From assembly GCF_037975245.1 (NCBI RefSeq), contig NC_092573.1:1984501-2048500 (forward strand): a stretch of 64,000 nt of DNA, read 5' to 3'. This document shows, piece after piece, positions 46,737-58,640 of the stretch; the stretch's first letter is position 1, and every line of letters starts with the position of its first letter. The notes beneath the pieces were generated by a model. The model did not search any database and was not told the DNA's origin. It saw only the letters and a program-made list of their open reading frames with translations. The position numbers and the translations under genes were made by a program. This DNA comes from Apostichopus japonicus. Taxonomy: Eukaryota; Echinodermata; Holothuroidea; Aspidochirotida; Stichopodidae.

Positions 46737-47770
46737 CCATATACTGTACCTTCAATAGTTCTCAGCTTTTAATACTTTATTTGGCATGATGCCTGCTATA
46801 TCCTTATCAGTTGCTTCATCTGATCTGTTCGTTGTTTTGCTCTACAATCCAAATCTCTCATCTATATTCAGCTTCACGTCTTTGTTTACCAAACAAACAT
46901 CAATAAATAACATTTCCTAATTCGCTACTCTGTCATCGCTCTTTAAAATGGCCAATACAGCATCAACAAATATATACTGTTAGGCCCGTAGGCGGGAATA
47001 CGGGGGAGAGGGAGGAGCAACTTGCCCTCCGCCTCAATTTCCCAGACCTTGAGTTGGATTTTTATTCATCCAATTCGTTAATTTGGTTGGTTATACCACA
47101 ACAATTCTGATACGTTTATACTTATTTATAATGTCAATGACTCAGGCTATATAAAATCCTTATTTATATCCATTTATTACTTTTGATGATGCTTAATAAA
47201 TTTGGCAACATTTTTATGCAAATATCAGAATAATATTTTCAAATACAAAACTAGTATAGGGATATAACTTATAAATACTGAACCACATATAATCTTTTAG
47301 GGTTTTAATAAATCAGAAAAATTTCTCCGACCGTCTTCCTTAGACCCCTCCCCAACCCCCACCCCCCACCTTCACTCATCAAATTCCGTCCCTAGTCAGG
47401 CTATAATACCAGACATATACTTCATGTATTTTCTTGCAGTCAGTAGCTTCTTTCAAATTGCCTCTGTTTAGAGCCAACATTCCGCCAAAAAAAAAAAACT
47501 CCTAAATAAATTAAACGTTGTACATGTTACCAATCAACGCATTTCTCATTAAAGAAGCAATTGTGTATCTCCACTTTCGACTATTGCTCTCATCAATATT
47601 CATAAGAAACGTTAGCCAATCAGAATTCTCCTTCAGCCGAAAAGCGTGTAGAGTTGCAAATTAAAAAATTATATATAAGTGTTATACATGTCTTGTGCGT
47701 TCATTCCATATTTGGGTGTCATACGACTTTTCCGTGCGCTTGTGACATTTTTGTTAACCGCCGCTTCAAG

Positions 47771-50700
47771 ATGCAAGGAACACCAGAAACGAAGAAATTT
47801 CAATCGGAAAGGAGGAGGGTGTTAGTGAACCGCTCATCTTGTCCCGCCATACGTCCTCAATCTATTCCGTCTTTCGAGATTCCAAAAAGACCCAAATCCA
47901 CAGAGAGATCAACTTGGTCACAAGGTGCTTATCAAAGACGTCGAACAGAAAGTCTAACACTTTCATCAACAGATTGGAGAGTTTTTCGTTCTGAACTGCG
48001 AAGAAGCAACACAGTAAGTTCATCTGATCTTACCGGACTGGATTTCAGCGACCCTGGTTACGATCTCAGTTTATCATTGAAACATGCACCTCATGCGAAG
48101 ACATCCTACGGCTTTCCTAGAATAATTATCAGTCCAACAACGACGAGGAAAGAATCTTTATTTCACGATAACTCCCGTTCAAAACAGCAGCAGCATCATC
48201 AACTGGGAACGAAAAATCAGTCATCATCTGTCGAAAGGGATCAGGAAGCCTGGCATTATCTTTCGCGACCGAGATGTGATTCTGGTATGAGTGACGGTAG
48301 CGACTTCTCCATACCAACCACACCCAAATCCAGAACATCGACTTTCTCATCGATCAGCGAAAACGAAACATCGCCACAGAAGGAGACCAAATGCCAGCAA
48401 TTGCCTACCAGGTTGCAGAGGAAATTTTCATGTTTCAACGAGGATACCCATATCGAAGATTGGGGTTATTCTTCTGAATCGTCGACTCCAGAGGGTGGCT
48501 CGCCGAAGCCCACCCACAGGAGATTTAGTGTCGATCCAGTCGTGAGGGGAACCAGACAAAGAATGAGCCATCACGATGTAGAGGATACCGTGCGACAAGA
48601 GTTACTCAAGCAACTGCACGCACTTTGCGTCAAACAAAATGCTAGTACTCATCGCGATCTAGGAGAAATTGAATACTGGCTGAAATATGACTTCGCCAGA
48701 CAAACCTTAAAAGTGTTAATCCTTCGAGCAGAAAATGTTGGTACCACCAGTTCGGCGGAAAGAGTGAATACGTACGCTAGAGTCACACTAATGACAGATA
48801 GCTCGATCACTCAGCAGACTAGAGTTATCAAGCATACCAGAGATCCAATTTACGACCAAGAGATAACGTTTCCCCTGGAACCAGTCGACGTTCATATTGC
48901 CAGTCTTCAAATCAGAGTGTTTCGGCAAAGAAAATTTACAAATGTCCTCGGAGGTCCAGTTTTCCTTGGCATGGTCAATAATACTACCCTATCGCACCTT
49001 CTAGTGTCCCCAACGAAGAGACTGCGGGAAGACCTACATGCCGAAGAGCAGATGGAAAAGGTAAGATTTCAGTTATCGAGTATAATGTTGTCATACATTA
49101 TGTCACAACAACCATTTTCAACAGATTTCTCAAAATATATTTCAAAGTTGATTTCGTTTTGAATTTTAATATGAGTTTCATTTCATTGATTCAAAAGCTT
49201 TCAGGGATATTTATTATTATCATTTTGTTCTTGAAATTCTGCATTTTTTCCATCGGTATAGCTTAGTGTGTTCATCTGTATATACATCAGCGATAGAATG
49301 TTTAACGCTAAGTAATGTTTATCAGTGTCAAACATTAACCTAACGTCATGTACCGTGCTTCAAATCCACTTTACTTAGTTTCGCGTCCCACACCACCTCC
49401 GACCTTTATCTTATAATAAAAAATAATCTTATATGTATGATGTCATGATATTCGCTATTGTAATACGATATTGAGCATATACACATTATTTCGTTCTTTG
49501 GCCCAACAATGGATCCATAAAATTAAACATATCCATACATGCATATAGTTCAGACCAGTTTTTCAATTCCAAGTTGACATTATACTGCAGTATTTAACCT
49601 TCCCGTTTTATCCTATAAGTCAATTTAATATCGTGACTCAAAAATCCCTGCTCTCAATTTCGTCAAAGAGGAATTATGGTAAAAATTCAAGGAGAATATA
49701 AAGCTTCATCAACCCACGTTTTTTCAATAGCTAAATTTAACCTTGTGCATACAGAAGAGGAAGAAGAAACCTCCAATATGATATCTTCGTTCGTCAACTG
49801 AGTCGAATCAGCGTGGAATTGTTATTTAGTGTCGTAACTATGACGCACTTGTGATATTGTACGGTTCATTAGTATAATATGATTTATTTACCAACGATGA
49901 AAATGTCTTCATCTTTTGTTTCTTTGTCCCGTTTCCCATCAATAAAGAAAAAATTTCTTAACATTTTGGAAACAATAAAAGAAGTATTTTCAAAGTCACC
50001 CATGGAAGAAATATTATAGTCCTAATAGGATTGTTAACAATACCAAGACAGGGTAATAATATACATTAAACTAACTTCACTTTATACCATATAGGCAGTC
50101 TATTTTGGTATAACATATACAAGATTTTGATGTGTGTTGTTTTCGGCCGGTTTACGTAGAATGATTGTTCAATAATAAACAAAATAACATACAACAATTA
50201 TGATACTGGATGTCGCTTGAATAGTTCAAGTCTAGACGCTGCCTTCAACCAGTTTAATCAGGGTTTGCCAAAAAACAGAAGCACGATATTTAAAAAATAC
50301 GGAGAAACTTCTTTAGGCTTTCCAAAACAAACTTTTCCGTATAATTCTAAAATGGCCAAATGAAATGACCAAAAAATTTGAATGGAAACTAAAGAACAAA
50401 CAATGCAAGTAAACTAAAAGAAATGAAACCCTGTACAGTTTTTCTATAAATTTCGTTAAACCTCTATTTGGTCCCTTCCCCACCCCCATCCCGTCCACTT
50501 TTTTTGCCTATACCCACCCCATCCCGCCCACTTTGCCCCTTGGGTTATCCTCATCATACCTATTGTATTTTCATCTGTGTTCTTTATTGTTTACATTATG
50601 TTGTTTATCAAATGAAGTTTCTACTGTTGGATTTGTGTAATCATTTCAAACCTTTCATTCTTTTGCCCTTTTTCTCAGGATCCAACCCGAATGAATTTAA

Positions 50701-52186
50701 GTGTCTGTTACAAACCGAGACGAAAGGTTCTGGAAGTGACGGTGGTTAAGGTCGGCGATCTGCCTCGTTCAAGCTTTATCGGATTACCAGGTATGCATGA
50801 GAACTCAATATTAGAGTAAATTTTATCAATATTTTAATTTATTTTTGCAACCCATCATGCAAGGGTTTTTGTTGACCCACTAAGTGAGTGGGATGATCCC
50901 GTCGACTTAATCCTATGTCTAAATAGAGATCTTTCACTTGCCTATAGTCTTGCTCGGTATTTATCTCAAAGTCAATTACCCTCGACAGTAAACATGTGAA
51001 CAACTATACACGTTTCAATGTAGACCCTGTAGTAAATATGTGAACAACTATACACGTTACAATTCAATCATTCTTTAATATCAACAACAAAATAATAAAA
51101 AGAGGAGGAATTTATGGAGCATCGATGATATAAGAATCTCAATGTGTTTCTCTGCGCATGCAACTGTCATCAAACCTCGCGAGAGTTGTTTTCAAAATCT
51201 GAATGCGGGGGTGAGTGTAGCTTTGAAGCTAATGTCTATATGCCACAGGTGAAGGTAGCCGTGTTTGTCAAGATATATATGTCTGTCTGTTTGTGTGAAG
51301 GCAAAAAGACCCCCCCCCCAGAAAATTATAGTGTTTTCCCTTTTTGCTTTCTTTTTACCTTATATTTTTATTGGGGGAGTCAAAAAGGAGTTATTTGAAA
51401 TAAACTTATCGAGAAAATAGAATTATCATCTTCTCGACTACATAAAGGCATAGTTCTGTCGTTTGTAATGCAAATTTGCCATCTATTGTTCTGAAAATTC
51501 AATACAGAATTTGTCGACGTATACAGTGGGGTAGTGTGATTGATTTAGTGTGATTCATTTGTAAATGGGATGTGGTAAAAATAAACTCAATCGTTAATAA
51601 AATATAAAAGGAAAGTACAAGGAACAAAGAGACCGATAAATCAATAAAATAAAAATAAGTTACGAATGCACTCACATGGATATAGTATTTACCTGGAATC
51701 ATAAATAGCAACTATTGTTTATTTTAGATTGATTTAGATTGAATTCAGATTATGTTTTCTTCCGAATGGGGATTTATACTTATAAATAAATATGAACTTT
51801 TCAAATAATTACGTTTTTTCTTTCATTTTTTTTTTAAAATTTCAATAGATACCGAAGTCCGAGTCAAGGTGACTCAAATCTCTGACGGTGAAGTGAGAAC
51901 GAAAAGTTTTAGGACCAAGACAAAACGATGGAACGCCAACCCGGTCTTTAAAGAAGCATTTTCGTTTCCTGTGACAAATGTTCAAAATCTTAGAGATGGG
52001 TTATCAGTTACATGTACCGTTGTCTGTCAAGATCATCTGAGAAAACATAAAAGTTTCGGCCAGATCGGTCTTGGTTTATCTGCTACTCAAGAGTCGGAGC
52101 AACAACATTGGAAAGAGGTGCTAGCAAACCCAGGATTTCCATGTAACAAGTGGCATCATCTTGTCGAAGGGAAAATATCACCGTGA
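47771..52186 (+). CDS. Tandem C2-domain protein, synaptotagmin/TC2N-like, 3 exons, 579 aa
   Basis: Exons are 47771-49060, 50679-50790 and 51849-52186; they total 1740 bases and phases 0 and 1 join. The ATG at 47771 is the first in-frame ATG. The N-terminal 295 residues are Ser/Arg-rich and lack a membrane helix. C2A (about 297-415, from GEIEYWLKYDF) and C2B (about 434-565, from MNLSVCYKP) are typical, and the C-terminus has the synaptotagmin WHXL motif as KWHHLVEG. The aspartates that bind calcium in loops 1 and 3 are mostly replaced (C2A loop 3 VFRQRKFTNVL; C2B loop 3 CQDHLRKHK), so calcium-independent binding is inferred. Lack of a membrane anchor recalls TC2N or Syt14/16 relatives; I cannot choose between them. 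AATAAA at 52327-52332 probably ends the transcript. Confidence 0.8.
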
Positions 52187-52326
52187 ACTGAAAAAAAAGT
52201 TCAAACACAATACAGTGCCTATAGAATAATATTGCCATTTGGCAATATATCGCAAACTCGAGGAGGCGAACCGAAATGCACGGTTTTTCCTTTCATTATT
52301 CATGAATCTATATTTGATAATTTGAA

Positions 52327-52332
52327 AATAAA
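52327..52332 (+). terminator. Polyadenylation signal of the tandem-C2 gene
   Basis: AATAAA lies 140 bases after the stop codon at 52186, a normal distance for a short 3' UTR. Confidence 0.45.
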
Positions 52333-53263
52333 TATTTGAAAAGTAAATTGATAATTTAACATCTTGAAAAATTATGCTTTAATGATGATGATTGACCATC
52401 GACAGCTGATTAAGTTAAATATTTTAAATGACAAAGCATTACAGTATCTTTATATTCGTACAGATATATGGTATATAAACCACAATATGTCCGATATTAA
52501 CATATATATTGCAAATTAAGTGATGAAACACACAATATTTCGTTACAACGTGGCGTCTTCTTCTTACGCATATAATAGATCCAATTACTTGCGCAATTTT
52601 GACAATATTTACCCAACGTATACTTAATTAGTGAAATGTATTACATTGAGCATAATATCCCTTCACTGTTTACTAAGAGTGACAATCTTGTATCTATGCC
52701 AATAATGACGTCATCTCCTAGGGGATTTTCAGAAGTTATCCAATTACGAGCACGCTTGAACGTAGGTTGTATTAAGATCGCGGTAATAGGTATAAACTTG
52801 AACTTTAAAATAGCCAGTCATTAGCGAAATCTGTACAACCTACGTATACAGGTGTATACTGGTTACGTCTGTCGACATTGTTTAACTGAATGGGTGATAC
52901 AATGCATGCAACTTCGCATACAAAACGTGATTAATTACAAATCATTGGAGCAATTAAAAAATCTTTAAAGAAAAACAACACCACAATTGCTTTTCTTTAT
53001 TGTTGTGTGGGATCAATCCGCACGCATATTATATATGAAATTAAATTATATATAGTGAAGACATTTTTGGTACAGAGAGGTACACATCATAATGGGGTCC
53101 GGAAACCTTTTGCCAAACAGTTTAGGATTTTTCTTTCTCTTCAATGAGTAACCTTCGTATATGCTTCAGGTTGTGTTACTTGAACGTAAATATGAAACAG
53201 TACTATATTTTGATACCCACTATACAATGCAAATAAAGGTGGGTATAGGAAAGGTTCCGACCA

Positions 53264-53317
<54 letters not shown>

Positions 53318-53521
53318 GGATGTTCAGTTAACAAATGTCTATGGTCGAAGAAACATCGCAGCATTTTCTTCATGCACAACTTTTTTTAAAGAATATTTGT
53401 ACGTTATTACCTTGATACAGTGTATTTCACTGTTTCGTTTGTGCATTACACGTTGTTTGAATATACGATATGGAAAGTGAATAGCGTATATGAACATCTC
53501 TGGTTGTATAGATATAGATAA

Positions 53522-53552
<31 letters not shown>

Positions 53553-54633
53553 ACAAACTGGTGAGGAGAATTGGACGATTTTTATTACAATATTTTGGAT
53601 TTACAGAAAGAGATGAAAAGAAATAGAAATGAAAATATATAAACGATGAACAGAAAAATAACGTATCATTGTCTCTATGGTATTCTTTCTGGGCCAGAGT
53701 TTAAGTCTCAGTTGGGGCGGAGGGTTGCATGGACGGATCCAGAATTTCAAAAGAAGAAAATGTTAGACCCTGGGGTCGTTGAAACCAATTCCCATGCATC
53801 CATGGCATAATATTGCCTATGGTCTACACTCAAGGTTGGGGAGGCAGGGGTGGGTGGGTGGGGGGTGGGTTGTACACCATCACATCCATCATAATGATGT
53901 TCTGGCACATCCCCCTGCCGCCGCGCATTATTAAACATAGTACCATAATAGTGACGCTGATATACGTCCGTCTATTCTAGATTCGATATTACAGACGATA
54001 TATCAATAACGTTACAATCTCCCTCTTTTTTCGGCTGTGTGGGTCAAATAGTAATATGTGTGAGTGCATGTTCTATAAGAAAACTGCTATAAAATTTAAA
54101 ACAAACTTTCTTTTCAGGGCTTGTTTGTAAATGTCAAACAATAAAATAGCTGGGTGATGTAGGCCTCAACACATGATGAAGTATTGCAGTGACACTACAA
54201 TGCTTGAATGAATGTTTAGCATGCCTACATACCTAATGTTTGGGATGCGACCTGCGACTCCATGGATTGTTTGACCTTTAACAACATGTTAGACAACATG
54301 TTTGACCTTTAACCTACGATTTGACAATTACCATCTCTCCTCATGTGTTATGTTCAGGGATCGAGTTTTCTCCGGTTGTGTTAGCCTATATGTCCCCCTA
54401 TATGTTATCCCCACCCCAATTCATAATATGCCACACCAAAAATCTGGAGGATTGAAGGTGATAGAAGCAAGATGATTCCACAGCGAGAGCTGGTAGATGG
54501 ATTGGGGGCACTATACTAACCTTTGAGTTGATCTAGCTCAAACGGATATGGTGGCGTAAGTTGAATGTACTGTGATAGCTCAAGCCATCAACTATTGTAT
54601 GGTGGGTATACTAACGTGTACAGATACTTTTTA
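52333..54633. other. Intergenic region
   Basis: AT-rich, with AT microsatellites at 53265-53315 and about 53521-53552 and a G-rich stretch at 53837-53868. A GACGGATCCAGAATTT string near 53733 resembles a MITE end but has no partner. No gene was found. Confidence 0.35.
53265..53315. repeat. AT microsatellite
   Basis: About 50 bases of TA repeat. Confidence 0.95.
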
Positions 54634-54823
54634 AGAAAAAGTCACCCAGGAAAGAACCTGGGCACGAAAACCAAACTACCGAACTACTGATCCACTCTCA
54701 ATCCCAGTCCCCTTGCATCGGGACTGTGACTGTGTGATCATCGTCAGGTGTGCATCACCTAATATTCCCCTCGAAAGGGAACAGATACTACACATGATCT
54801 TAGCCAAAAGGCCGAGAAGCGAT
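54634..54823 (-). ncRNA. U2 snRNA-like locus, 5' domain conserved, remainder divergent
   Basis: Reading the minus strand from 54823, the first 45 nt match the U2 snRNA 5' end with one substitution (AAGATCATGTG for AAGATCAAGTG). They include stem-loop I (ATCGCTTCTCGGCC) and the branch-point-pairing GTAGTA. After GTATCTGTTC the canonical sequence is lost. Instead there are a UUCG-loop hairpin (CCCTTTCGAGGG), GGTGATGCACACC, a stem CAGTCCC/GGGACTG and CCCAGG/CCTGGG. A canonical Sm site (RAUUUUUG) is not evident; AATATTAG is the nearest match. It may be a divergent or degraded U2 copy, or the 5' part of U2 fused to another sequence. The 3' end is placed by the usual U2 length and is uncertain. Confidence 0.62.
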
Positions 54824-55162
54824 CAGATCAGTGGGTATTATACATGTCACCTGAAAACTTCTGTCTATGCTCTAGCGGCCTTGGAATGTGACCAATTTAG
54901 TGGGTAAGTCAATGGAACAATTACATGTTGTACGACACCTAAATAGCACCCCACGTATCTATATAGGTTTGAGACAAGCTAAACGGATACGTACCGTGTA
55001 CTCGACCAAGCATATACTATACCTCTGCAGGTTGCACCAGTGGTAACTGTATAGAGGTATATGTGGAATGTGTGTTATGTAATTGTCCATTGTTTTTGTA
55101 TCTTGTTGTAATGTAGATAGAATGTTAAAGGTGGTATACTGCTACAGTACACCGGGTGTGGC
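54824..55162. other. Region between the U2-like locus and the first METTL7-like gene
   Basis: It would contain the upstream promoter of the minus-strand U2-like locus and the upstream region of the gene to the right. I could not pick out a proximal sequence element or a TATA box. Confidence 0.3.
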
Positions 55163-57138
55163 ATGTTAAGTAAAATACAAGGCAGTTCAGCTCTGACTCT
55201 GGTTGTGTCATATCTTCTTTGCGAACTGTCTCTCTCTCTCTCCCGCCCGGCCTCTACAAGTGCTGTGATGAAGCAGAACAGTTGGAATTTTGTGAGTATG
55301 TCATTCCAACGCAGTCTCGCAGATGGCCACCTCTGTCAACAACTTTTCATGTACGTTATCCTAATTGTCACCTCTATTAGGATAATCGTATTAATATACC
55401 GGTGGCTGCAACCGAGGGTACTTGCACGGGGTTTGAAAAGGCTCGTGTATGTATCAAATAATGCCGTGGGCCAAGTTAAGTCTCAGGTATTCGCTTCTAT
55501 GAGGCAATTGCAAAAGGAAAATGGAGTGCTAGTAGTGCTTGAAATTGGAGCTGGAGCGGGTGCAAATTTTAAATTTTTTCCAGACGGCAGCAAGGTAAAA
55601 TATGATGAAAGTAACTTAATTAGGTTAGGTCCAACACCGTACAATAATGTATACTAGTAGCCTGTATATATATTACTAGGCCCTTGACCTGACTAATCAA
55701 TTGGTACAGGCAAGACTAAGTCTTACCGTGTACACTATACAGACTTGGCTAACTTGGCCAAGCCATTGCTGACTTTGTTTGATGTTGTTAGGAGACCGGT
55801 TACCCTTGGAGAGTTACAAAATGACCTGCTTTGCACTTAGCATCTACCTCTTGACGTTTGGACTGTAGGCCTTTAGGCCATGTACAGCTACAATCTAAAT
55901 GTCATGCTCATAGTCATACTATATAGTATCGACATGTGGTAATGATTCAATCCAGGTCCAACTTTTATGGTCTGAAGACTCGACTTGACTACTTGCATGC
56001 AAAAGACTATATATTTAAAAAGACTCTGATTGGTGAAGGTAAAAAGACTCCACTTGATGTGGATCTCTGACTAGTAAAGGTCAAAGACTCCACTTTAAAC
56101 GACTCTGATTGGTTAAGGTCAAATGCCTCTACTTGATGTGGATCTCTGATTGATGAAGCTCAATAGTCTCGACTGGACTTAAATCTTAACCTATATATTG
56201 TGAAAAAACCTAAATTTTCATTTTCATTATTTTATATATATTTTTGTTGTGATACTTCTTTTTTTTTTGAACTGTAACAGGTGTTAGCTTTGGAGCCCAA
56301 CATCCATTGTGTCAAGTACCTACAAGAATCTGCCAGTGCAGCATCACATGTGCAGTTGTTGGACATCATTGATGGCAGCATTGAGGACATCAGTGCAGAA
56401 GTAAAGGACGGGAGCATAGATGCAGTAGTTGGCACCTATGTTCTCTGCTCAGTCAATAACACGGAAGCTGCCTTGAATGAGATAAAAAGAGTCCTGAAAC
56501 CAGTGAGTGATTTAAAAATATTCCTCTTTGCACTTTCCCAATGACCGCCGAAAAACAACAAATTATCCCAGTGCAGCATAAAAAAGAGTTCCTTAAAATT
56601 TCATCAGAATAAAAGAGAAAGTTGACATATCAAATTGCAACCAATTAAAAGCAGCTTTCTTACGTTTTGGTTGCCAATGGTAATTTGTACTACCTGCACT
56701 TATTCAACATTAAGACTGCAATTGATTTAACAAACTTGGTATGCCGGATCCACCTTAGTGAGTTCTAGAACGTTATATTCCCAGGCTTTTGTGTTATCAT
56801 ATAACAGATGGCAGGGACTAATCAGACATATCTTACAACAAATTATGTTTCCAAACTTTTCATGAAGGTTTACATCGTATCAACCTATTTGTTTTTAGAA
56901 TGGAAAGTACTACTTTGTGGAGCATGTCAGAGATGATTACTACAACAGTTGGACTCACATCAGCCAACGATTGATGCATCCTATCATGAAGTTTTTCGCC
57001 GGTTGTGACTGCGCCAAGAACACGTGGACTTTCATCGAAAGAGCTGGCTTTAAAGAACTTAATTATCATCGGATGACAGTTCCAAATGGGTATGCGCTTT
57101 TCCTGCGGCCCCATATTTATGGGTATGCAGCAAAATGA
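55163..57138 (+). CDS. METTL7/TMT1-like methyltransferase, copy 1, 3 exons
   Basis: Exons are 55163-55594, 56281-56502 and 56899-57138, all joined in phase 0. From the ATG at 55163 the product is 297 aa. Comparison with copy 2 suggests that the ATG at 55298 (MSFQRSL) is the true start, giving 252 aa, close to vertebrate METTL7A/B (244 aa). An N-terminal hydrophobic segment (MYVILIVTSIRIIVLIY) would anchor it in the ER or lipid-droplet membrane. The class I SAM-binding motif is LEIGAGAGANF, followed by LEPN, the LCSVNN segment and the family C-terminus RPHIYGYAAK. Vertebrate METTL7A and METTL7B are thiol methyltransferases (TMT1A/B). The SAM motif has Ala where copy 2 has Thr (GAGAG versus GAGTG). 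Confidence 0.85.
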
Positions 57139-57675
57139 GCATTCATGAGGTCCAGGGCCCTCATCAAAGTGCACGTCACTGCTCATCTCTTGAAAACCTA
57201 TTCATTTTGTATACTATGGTCTTTCATACGTCACTGATCATATCTTGATAATCTATTCTTTTTGTATACTATGGTCTTTCACACTTACATACATATTTGC
57301 TTCATATTACCGTACTATAGTTCTAATTTTATAAATCATAGTTGAAGAATATTTATTTCCTAACTAGTTTTCATATATTTTTAAAGCGTTGTCTATGGTC
57401 AAATATGTATCATCAGCCTTCCTGTTTCTTATTGGCAGCTTCATGCAATGGCACGAAGTGTGCAGGGAGAGCAACTTTAGTCTGTAACTTGTCCTCCGTA
57501 AATTCCCAGGAGAGGACTACAAATGAACCTTGTTCGAGAGTTAGCGATGCCCTGGAAATGAAAGTTAGTATTGTTGAGGCCTGCTTGCACTCAGTATCCA
57601 TAGGGACTCTAGAGGCATCTTATGCACCCCCTTGTCTCTAGAAGATATTTACACAGTGAGTTTTGGGATGTTTTT
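57139..57675. other. 3' flank of METTL7-like copy 1
   Basis: Unassigned sequence with a short imperfect duplication near 57180-57280 (copies of CGTCACTG and ACTATGGTCTTTCA). No gene was recognised and no AATAAA is close to the stop. Confidence 0.35.
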
Positions 57676-58640
57676 TTGCGTAGCTTGTGAACACGACATC
57701 TGAAGAAGAGAATGTTAGACCAATTTCATATTTAGTGTGTAGAAGTACCACATTGACTACAAGAAGCATGTTTTTTGTGGAGGACTGGATGTCAAAGGTC
57801 ATTTGGGGTCACCAAGGGTCAAATTGTGAAAACCTTGTAAACATGATATCTCAAAAAGGGAAGCTTGGGTAGACCTAATATTTGGTGTGTAGAAGTAACA
57901 CATTAAGTAGAAGAAGCCTCTAGTATTTTGTGGTGGTCAAAGGTCATTTAGGGTCACCAAAGGTCAAATTGTGAAAACATTGTAAACAAGATATCTCAAA
58001 AAGGGAAGCTTGGGCAGACCTAATATTTGGTGTGTAGAAGTACCACATTGAGTAGAAGAAGCCTCTCGTATTTTGCGGTGGTCAAAGGTCATTTGGGTCA
58101 CCAAGGGTCAAATTGTGAAAACATTGTAAACAAGAAATCTGAAGAAGATAAGCTTTGGCAGACCTCAAATTTAATATGAATATGAAAGACATAGAGTACG
58201 AAACTCCGAGTGTTTTTTGTGGGAGTCAAAGGTCTTTTGGGGTCATCAGAGGTCAAATTGTGAAAACCTTGTGAATATGATATTTCAAGAAGAGAACCTT
58301 GGACAGATCTCATATTTTGTTTGTAAATGTACCATATCAAATTTAAGGAGACTAATAATACTTCTGGTCGAGGTGAAAGGTCATTTGACTAGTCAAAAAA
58401 CGTCTAACATTTACTTTACTCCCCTTTTACCTGTCTCTCTATGCTAACGTACTTCCCTAAACATAATATCGCATATTTGGAATGTAATTGTACCTGTTAA
58501 GAAGCCTAATGTGGGCGGAGGTCCATGGTCGTTTGAGTTCACCAGGGGTCAAATTGTGAAAACCATGTTTTACACAATATTTCAACATGGACAGATGTCA
58601 TATTTAGTATGTTGATGTATCAAATTTGGAGGGGGGGGGG
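57676..58640. repeat. Degenerate tandem repeat, about 145-bp unit, with AGGTCA-type half-sites
   Basis: The phrase CAAATTGTGAAAAC recurs near 57820, 57965, 58109, 58254 and 58550, giving a period of 144-148 bp (one unit between the last two is badly degraded). Each clear unit includes AGGTCATTTGGGGTCACCAA followed by another GGGTCA or AGGTCA, which is three direct half-sites mostly separated by four bases, and a block TTTGGTGTGTAGAAGTA. The units are most alike in the middle of the array. Confidence 0.85.

Noticed and set aside
47654-47770. Upstream extension of the tandem-C2 protein
   Set aside because: The frame begins at TTG and has no ATG before 47771; treated as 5' UTR.
54713-54907. Open frame on the + strand
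   Set aside because: It is antisense to the U2-like locus.
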